From Reyranella sp. (GTDB taxonomy: Bacteria > Pseudomonadota > Alphaproteobacteria > Reyranellales > Reyranellaceae), in the NCBI GenBank assembly GCA_016780605.1, contig JADHLS010000098.1, positions 1 through 10,792 on the forward strand: a stretch of 10,792 nucleotides of DNA, in the 5' to 3' direction. The notes under the pieces are model-generated. The model ran no database searches. It was not told the DNA's origin and saw only the letters and a program-made list of their open reading frames with translations. Below are positions 6,777 to 10,792 of the stretch, one piece after another. Made by a program: the position numbers and the translations under genes. Numbering within the stretch: position 1 is the stretch's first letter; every line of letters starts with the position of its first letter.

Positions 6777-6885
6777 CCTCACCCTGAGGAGCCGCGCGAA
6801 GCGCGGCGTCTCGAAGGGTGGGCAACATCAAGACTGGTTCCCACCCTTCGAGACGCGGCCCTGCGGGCCGCTCCTCAGGGTGAGG
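6777..6885. repeat. Inverted pair of REP-like repeats between dehydrogenase and thiolase
   Basis: Two 46-bp copies of one element face each other (6777-6822 and 6840-6885) around a 17-base spacer. Each copy reads CCTCACCCTGAGGAGC, a 13-base centre, then GCGTCTCGAAGGGTGGG. The centres differ but are both hairpins: CGCGC-GAA-GCGCG and GGCCC-GCA-GGGCC. It fills most of the 156-bp gap and lies 40 bases before the thiolase start, with no T tract. Repeats of this general sequence are common between genes in Rhizobiales-type genomes, as I recall. A role in mRNA stability is possible. Confidence 0.9.
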
Positions 6886-6925
6886 CAAATGGGATCGCAG
6901 GGTTTGAAGGATTAGGAGACACGCC

Positions 6926-8137
6926 ATGACCGACGCATTCATCTACGACGCCGTCCGCACCCCGCGCGGCAAGGGCCGCAAGGATGGCTCGCTCCACGAA
7001 GTGACGCCGGTGCGGCTCGCCGTCACCGCGCTGCAGGCCATCCGCGACCGCAACAAGCTCGACACCCATCTGGTCGACGACGTCGTGCTGGGCTGCGTCA
7101 TGCCGATCGGCGAGCAGGGTGCGGACATCGCCCGCACCGCGGCGGTCGTCGCGGGCTACGCCGAAACCGTGTCGGGCGTGCAGGTCAACCGCTTCTGCGC
7201 CTCGGGCCTGGAGGCCACCAACATGGCAGCGGCACAGGTCATGTCCGGCCAGAGCCAGGCGGCGATCGGCGGCGGCGTCGAATCGATGTCGCGCGTGCCC
7301 ATGGGCTCCGACGGCGGCGCCTGGCCGACCGATCCGGCCGTGGCCATCCCGATGTACTTCGTGCCCCAGGGCATCTCGGCCGACCTGATCGCCACCAAGT
7401 ATGGCCTCAGCCGCGATGACGTCGACGCCTACGCCGTCGAATCCCAGAAGCGCGCCAAGGCGGCCTGGGATGCCGGCTACTTCAAGAAGTCGATCGTGCC
7501 GGTGAAGGACCAGAACGGTGTCGAGCTCTTGGCCCACGACGAGCTGATGCGGCCGCAGACCACGATGCAGACGCTGGCGGCGCTGGAGCCCAGCTTCAAG
7601 ATGCAGGGCGAGATGATGCCGGGCTTCGACGCCATCGCCCAGCAGCGCTATCCCGAGGTCGAGAAGATCAACCACGTCCATCATGCCGGCAACTCGTCGG
7701 GCATCGTCGACGGCGCGGCCGCGATCCTGATTGGCACCAAGGAGTTCGGCGAAAAGGCCGGCCTGAAGCCGCGCGCCCGCATTCGCTCCTTCGCCTCGAT
7801 CGGCTCGGAGCCCGCCATCATGCTGACCGGCCCGGCGCCGGCATCGGAGAAGGCGCTGAAGCGGGCCGGCATGACGGTGAAGGACATCGATCTCTGGGAG
7901 CTGAACGAGGCCTTCGCCGCCGTCGTGCTGCGCTACCTGCAGGTCCTCAAGATGCCGCATGACAGGATCAACGTGAACGGCGGCGCCATCGCCATGGGCC
8001 ATCCGCTGGGCGCCACCGGCGCCATGATTCTGGGGACGCTGCTCGACGAGCTGGAGCGGCGCAACCTCTCGACCGGCCTTGCCACGCTCTGCGTCGGCGC
8101 GGGCATGGGCACCGCGACGATTATCGAGCGAGTGTAG
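6926..8137 (+). CDS. Acetyl-CoA C-acyltransferase (thiolase)
   Basis: Cleaves 3-ketoacyl-CoA with CoA to acetyl-CoA and an acyl-CoA two carbons shorter, or runs in reverse to condense two acetyl-CoA. The 403 residues carry all the thiolase landmarks. These are the nucleophile Cys91 in [25 protein letters not shown] (115-128), NEAF (327-330), His359 in [15 protein letters not shown], and the acid/base Cys389 in CVGAGMG. The loop [15 protein letters not shown] (252-266) is also intact. AGGAGA ends 6 bases before the ATG. Lying between the acyl-CoA dehydrogenase and the FadB-like gene, it is most likely the thiolytic, beta-subunit-type partner of that protein rather than a polyhydroxybutyrate-synthesis enzyme. 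Chain-length preference cannot be judged. No signal or membrane segment is present. Confidence 0.94.
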   Translation: MTDAFIYDAVRTPRGKGRKDGSLHEVTPVRLAVTALQAIRDRNKLDTHLVDDVVLGCVMPIGEQGADIARTAAVVAGYAETVSGVQVNRFCASGLEATNMAAAQVMSGQSQAAIGGGVESMSRVPMGSDGGAWPTDPAVAIPMYFVPQGISADLIATKYGLSRDDVDAYAVESQKRAKAAWDAGYFKKSIVPVKDQNGVELLAHDELMRPQTTMQTLAALEPSFKMQGEMMPGFDAIAQQRYPEVEKINHVHHAGNSSGIVDGAAAILIGTKEFGEKAGLKPRARIRSFASIGSEPAIMLTGPAPASEKALKRAGMTVKDIDLWELNEAFAAVVLRYLQVLKMPHDRINVNGGAIAMGHPLGATGAMILGTLLDELERRNLSTGLATLCVGAGMGTATIIERV

Positions 8138-8155
8138 ACGTTCGTACTATTGCCG

Positions 8156-8257
8156 ACCCTTCGAGACGCCGGCCTTTGGCCGGCTCCTCAGGGTGAGGTG
8201 ATGGGCTTGAGGCAGTCCTCACCCTGAGGAGCGAGCGAAGCGAGCGTCTCGAAGGGT
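8156..8257. repeat. Second inverted pair of the same REP-like repeat, between thiolase and fadB
   Basis: Copies lie at 8156-8198 and 8217-8257, separated by 18 bases. They are the same element as at 6777-6885, but the pair is turned the other way: here the CCTCACC ends face inward, whereas in the earlier pair they face outward. The first copy's centre is the hairpin CGGCC-AAA-GGCCG (read on the minus strand). The second copy is two bases shorter, with GAGC-GAA-GCGA, which does not pair fully. The pair ends 28 bases before the next start codon and has no T tract. Confidence 0.9.
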
Positions 8258-8285
8258 GGCTACGCGAAGAATTCGGAGACCAACC

Positions 8286-10535
8286 ATGATCAACTACAAC
8301 GTCGACAGCGACGGCATCGCCACCATCACCTGGGACATGCCGGGCCGCACCATGAACGTGCTGAACGAGGCCTCGTTGACCGCCTATACCGGCGCGCTCG
8401 AGCAGGCGCTCAAGGACGACAAGGTCAAGGGCATCATCCTGACCTCGGCCAAGGCCGACTTCATCGCCGGCGCCGATCTCGAGATGCTTTTGGGCACCGA
8501 CACGTCCGATGCCGCCAAGCTGATGGACCAGTTCAGCCAGCTGCAGAAGATCTTTCGCCGCCAGGAGACCGGCGGCAAGCCGGTCGTGGCCGCGATCAAC
8601 GGCACGGCGCTGGGCGGCGGCTTCGAGATCTGCCTCGCCTGCCACTACCGTATCGCCGCGGCCAACCCCAAGGCCAAGGTCGGCCAGCCCGAGGTCAAGA
8701 TCGGCCTGCTGCCGGGCGGCGGCGGCACGCAGCGCATCCCGCGCCTGATCGGCGTGATGAATGCCGCGCCCATCCTGCTCGAGGGCCGCGACCAGACGGT
8801 CGAGGAAGCCAAGGGCAAGGGCCTGATCCACGAGGTCGTGCCGCCGGGCGAACTGCTGGCGCGCGCCAAGGCGTGGCTGATGGCGGCGCCGACCGAGCAG
8901 GTCGTGCCCGAGTACGCCGGCAAGGGCGCCAAGGCGATCGACGGCCGCGCCGTGCAGCCGTGGGACCGCAAGGGCTTCAAGACACCGGGCTTCCCGGGCG
9001 GCGCGGTGTGGAGTCCGCCGGGCGTGCAGACCTTCATCGGCGGCAACGCCATGATCGCCGGCAAGACCAACGGCGTCTATCCCGCGCCCAAGGCGATCAT
9101 GAGCTGCGTCTATGAAGGCCTGCAGCTGCCGTTCGACGCGGGCCTGCGGGTGGAGACGCGCTACTTCGTCTCGCTGCTGCGCAACCCGGTGGCCAAGAGC
9201 ATGATCCGCACGCTGTTCTTCGGCCTGCAGGAAGCGAACAAGCTCGCCAGGCGGCCCAAGGGCGTGGCCAAGCAGGAGTACAAGAAGATCGGCATTCTGG
9301 GCGCCGGCCTCATGGGCTCGGGCATCGCCACCGTTTCGGTGCAGTCCGGGCTCGACATCGTGCTGATCGATCGCGACCAGGCTGCCGCCGACAAGGGCAA
9401 GGCACACATCGCGGCCGAGCTCGACAAGCTGGTGAAGCGCGGCCGGCTCGATCAGGCGAAGCGTGACGGCCTGATGGCCAAGGTGACGGCGACGCCCGAC
9501 TTCGGCGCGCTGAAGGACGTGCAGCTCGTGGTCGAAGCGGTGTTCGAGAACCGCGACGTCAAGGCCGAGGCCACCAAGAAGGCCGAGGCGGCATTGCCTA
9601 AGGAAGCGGTGTTCGCTTCCAACACCTCGACCTTGCCGATCACCGGCCTGGCCGAGGCCTCGCAGCGGCCCGAGCACTTCATCGGCCTGCATTTCTTCTC
9701 GCCGGTCGAGAAGATGCCGCTGGTCGAGATCATCGTTGGCAAAAAGACCTCGCAGGAGACCTTGGCGCGCGCCATGGACTTCGTGCAGAAGATCCGCAAG
9801 ACGCCGATCGTGGTGAACGACAGCCGTGGTTTCTTCACCAGCCGTGTCTGCGGCGCGTTCATCAGCGAGGGCCATCGGCTCCTGAAGGAGGGCGTGCCCG
9901 CCGCCATGATCGAGAACTGCGCGCGCTACGCCGGCATGCCGGTGGGACCGCTGGCGCTGAACGACGAGGTCGCGATCGACCTCAGCTGGAAGATCATGGA
10001 CCAGACGCGGCGCGACGCCGAGGCTGCCGGCCACAAGTACGAGGGCACGGGCACCGAGGACATCCTCGAGCTGATGGTCAAGAAGCTCGAGCGCTTCGGC
10101 CGCAAGAACGGCAAGGGCTTCTATGAGTATCCGGCCGACGGCAAGAAGCGGCTGTGGCCGGAACTGCAGAAGTACTTCCCGGCCGATCCCAAGCTGCTCT
10201 ACGGCGAGGGCGAGGAGAAGCGCGCCAAGGAAGACGAGATCAAGAAGCGCCTGCTCTACGTGCAGGCGGTCGACACCGTGCGCTGCCTGGAAGCCAACGT
10301 GCTCACCAACCCGCAGGATGGCGACGTCGGCTCGATCATGGGTCTCGGCTTTGCGCCGCAGACCGGCGGCGCCGTCAGCCTGATCGATCAAGTCGGCGTG
10401 AAGCAGTTCGTCGCCGAGTGCGACGAGCTCGCCAAGAAGTACGGCCCGCAGTTCGAGGTGCCCAAGCTCTTGCGCGACAAGGCGGCCAAGGGCGAGGGCT
10501 TCTACGATAATTACCACCCCGCGAAAGCGGCATAG
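8286..10535 (+). CDS. fadB: FadB-like multifunctional protein: enoyl-CoA hydratase / 3-hydroxyacyl-CoA dehydrogenase
   Basis: A beta-oxidation alpha subunit that hydrates trans-2-enoyl-CoA and then oxidises the 3-hydroxyacyl-CoA with NAD+. Residues 1-190 are an enoyl-CoA hydratase/crotonase domain: GTALGGGFE with Glu114, and GQPEVKIGLLPGGGGTQR with Glu136, matching the two catalytic glutamates of E. coli FadB. After a linker, the dehydrogenase Rossmann fold starts at about 333 with GAGLMG (339-344) and EAVFE (417-421). Ser448, His469 (LHFFSP) and Glu481 occupy the catalytic positions. Helical C-terminal domains follow, with GSIMGLGFAPQTGGAVSLID (682-701). At the expected catalytic Asn the sequence has Ser519 (GFFTSR), which I recall in related proteins. 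The start is ATG 8286, with GGAGA 6 bases upstream; an in-frame GTG at 8256 lies in the repeat and is rejected. The protein has 749 residues, normal for FadB/FadJ. The symbol is by function, not proven orthology. Confidence 0.93.
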   Translation: MINYNVDSDGIATITWDMPGRTMNVLNEASLTAYTGALEQALKDDKVKGIILTSAKADFIAGADLEMLLGTDTSDAAKLMDQFSQLQKIFRRQETGGKPVVAAINGTALGGGFEICLACHYRIAAANPKAKVGQPEVKIGLLPGGGGTQRIPRLIGVMNAAPILLEGRDQTVEEAKGKGLIHEVVPPGELLARAKAWLMAAPTEQVVPEYAGKGAKAIDGRAVQPWDRKGFKTPGFPGGAVWSPPGVQTFIGGNAMIAGKTNGVYPAPKAIMSCVYEGLQLPFDAGLRVETRYFVSLLRNPVAKSMIRTLFFGLQEANKLARRPKGVAKQEYKKIGILGAGLMGSGIATVSVQSGLDIVLIDRDQAAADKGKAHIAAELDKLVKRGRLDQAKRDGLMAKVTATPDFGALKDVQLVVEAVFENRDVKAEATKKAEAALPKEAVFASNTSTLPITGLAEASQRPEHFIGLHFFSPVEKMPLVEIIVGKKTSQETLARAMDFVQKIRKTPIVVNDSRGFFTSRVCGAFISEGHRLLKEGVPAAMIENCARYAGMPVGPLALNDEVAIDLSWKIMDQTRRDAEAAGHKYEGTGTEDILELMVKKLERFGRKNGKGFYEYPADGKKRLWPELQKYFPADPKLLYGEGEEKRAKEDEIKKRLLYVQAVDTVRCLEANVLTNPQDGDVGSIMGLGFAPQTGGAVSLIDQVGVKQFVAECDELAKKYGPQFEVPKLLRDKAAKGEGFYDNYHPAKAA

Positions 10536-10564
10536 GTCGACGGAATAGGCATTCTTTGCTTTCT

Positions 10565-10642
10565 TGTCGTCCTGAGCGTAAGCGAAGGACCTCATCGCCG
10601 CTTGCCAAGGGCATGAGATCCTTCGCTTCGCTCAGGATGACA
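10565..10642. repeat. Inverted pair of a third repeat family, after fadB
   Basis: A 31-bp copy (10565-10595) and a 30-bp inverted copy (10613-10642) flank a 17-base spacer. The consensus begins TGTCATCCTGAGCG and ends AGCGAAGGATCTCAT. The two copies differ by two substitutions and one inserted T. There is no T tract. The last two bases (CA) abut the AGGGGA that serves as ribosome binding site for the next gene. The element could act as a stem-loop at the 3' end of the fadB message, but it looks like a dispersed repeat rather than a classical terminator. Confidence 0.85.
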
Positions 10643-10653
10643 GGGGACGCCGG

Positions 10654-10792
10654 ATGAACGCCAATGACATCGCCGCACTCGCTGATCGCATCGCCGAGGG
10701 TCGTCGCAGCCGCAAGGTGATGGACATCGCCACCGACACGGCAAGCCTGAGCGAGGCCGATTCCTACAAGGTCCAGTTCGCCGTCCACGATC
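10654..10792 (+). CDS. Probable 2-keto-4-pentenoate hydratase / fumarylacetoacetate-hydrolase-family protein, 5' fragment
   Basis: The first 46 codons of a gene cut by the right edge. The product starts MNANDIAALADRIAEGRRSR and continues with SLSEADSYKVQFAVHD. This matches the N-terminal helical region of MhpD-like hydratases, where a LAxxL..A...g stretch precedes a L..AdaYxvQ segment. Those enzymes hydrate 2-keto-4-pentenoate-type products of aromatic ring cleavage; the metal-binding and active-site regions are outside the window. AGGGGA (10642-10647) lies 6 bases before the ATG. It follows fadB in the same direction after 118 bp, so it may or may not belong to the same unit. The family call is tentative because only the N-terminus is seen. 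Confidence 0.6.
   Translation, partial: MNANDIAALADRIAEGRRSRKVMDIATDTASLSEADSYKVQFAVHD

Noticed and set aside
6777..6885. The inverted repeats as ends of an insertion sequence
   Set aside because: Only 17 bases lie between the copies and there is no transposase frame or evident target duplication; it could only be a non-autonomous, REP-like element.
6777..8257. The repeated inverted arrays as a CRISPR array
   Set aside because: Only four copies in two separate inverted pairs, no regular unique spacers, and no cas genes nearby.
8256..8285. GTG at 8256 as the start of fadB
   Set aside because: It lies at the end of a repeat copy, adds ten Arg-rich residues absent from FadB-like proteins, and would put the GGAGA ribosome binding site inside the coding region.
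8121..10595. An 824-codon open frame on the minus strand antisense to fadB
   Set aside because: Same explanation: the plus strand encodes a full-length FadB-like protein with all motifs, and the antisense product has no recognisable domain and includes translated repeat sequence.

Overview
The window is high-GC, compact, protein-coding DNA with strong GC-rich codon bias. Its gene content (acyl-CoA catabolism, an LCAD-type acyl-CoA dehydrogenase, a trifunctional FadB-like protein) and its REP-like intergenic palindromes suggest an alphaproteobacterium, roughly of Rhizobiales/Rhodospirillales type. This is judged from style only, with no database search. It looks like ordinary chromosomal metabolism; I see no transposase, integrase, phage gene, CRISPR array, tRNA or rRNA.

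Layout. (1) Positions 1-512, minus strand: a secreted protein of unknown function, cut by the left edge. (2) Positions 615-4121, plus strand: a propionyl-CoA synthetase (PrpE type) followed by a 504-aa 3-hydroxyacyl-CoA dehydrogenase; the 81-bp gap between them is mostly a 59-bp near-perfect palindrome. (3) Positions 4125-5467: two small membrane proteins transcribed divergently from a shared 209-bp region. One is an unrecognised five-helix protein on the minus strand that converges on the dehydrogenase with a 3-bp gap; the other is a YcxB-like protein on the plus strand. (4) Positions 5508-10535, plus strand: a complete beta-oxidation set of acyl-CoA dehydrogenase, thiolase, and FadB-like enoyl-CoA hydratase/3-hydroxyacyl-CoA dehydrogenase. 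It is preceded by a promoter-like sequence whose -35/-10 spacer holds the inverted repeat GTTTAC-N6-GTAAAC. (5) Position 10654 to the right edge: the first 46 codons of a probable MhpD-like 2-keto-4-pentenoate hydratase / fumarylacetoacetate-hydrolase-family protein.

How the genes fit together. The dehydrogenase at 5618 would make the trans-2-enoyl-CoA, the FadB-like protein would hydrate it and oxidise the 3-hydroxyacyl-CoA, and the thiolase would release acetyl-CoA (or propionyl-CoA from odd or branched chains). PrpE would activate free propionate to propionyl-CoA, and the second 3-hydroxyacyl-CoA dehydrogenase would oxidise a 3-hydroxyacyl-CoA of unknown chain length. No long-chain acyl-CoA ligase, electron-transfer flavoprotein or regulator gene lies inside the window.

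The most distinctive non-coding feature is that all four same-strand junctions between metabolic genes (except the one carrying the promoter) hold an inverted pair of palindromic repeats, from three different families. I did not find a convincing undescribed biological system. The best leads are the operator-like site at 5513-5530 and the repeat pairs whose central hairpins vary in sequence while staying self-complementary.
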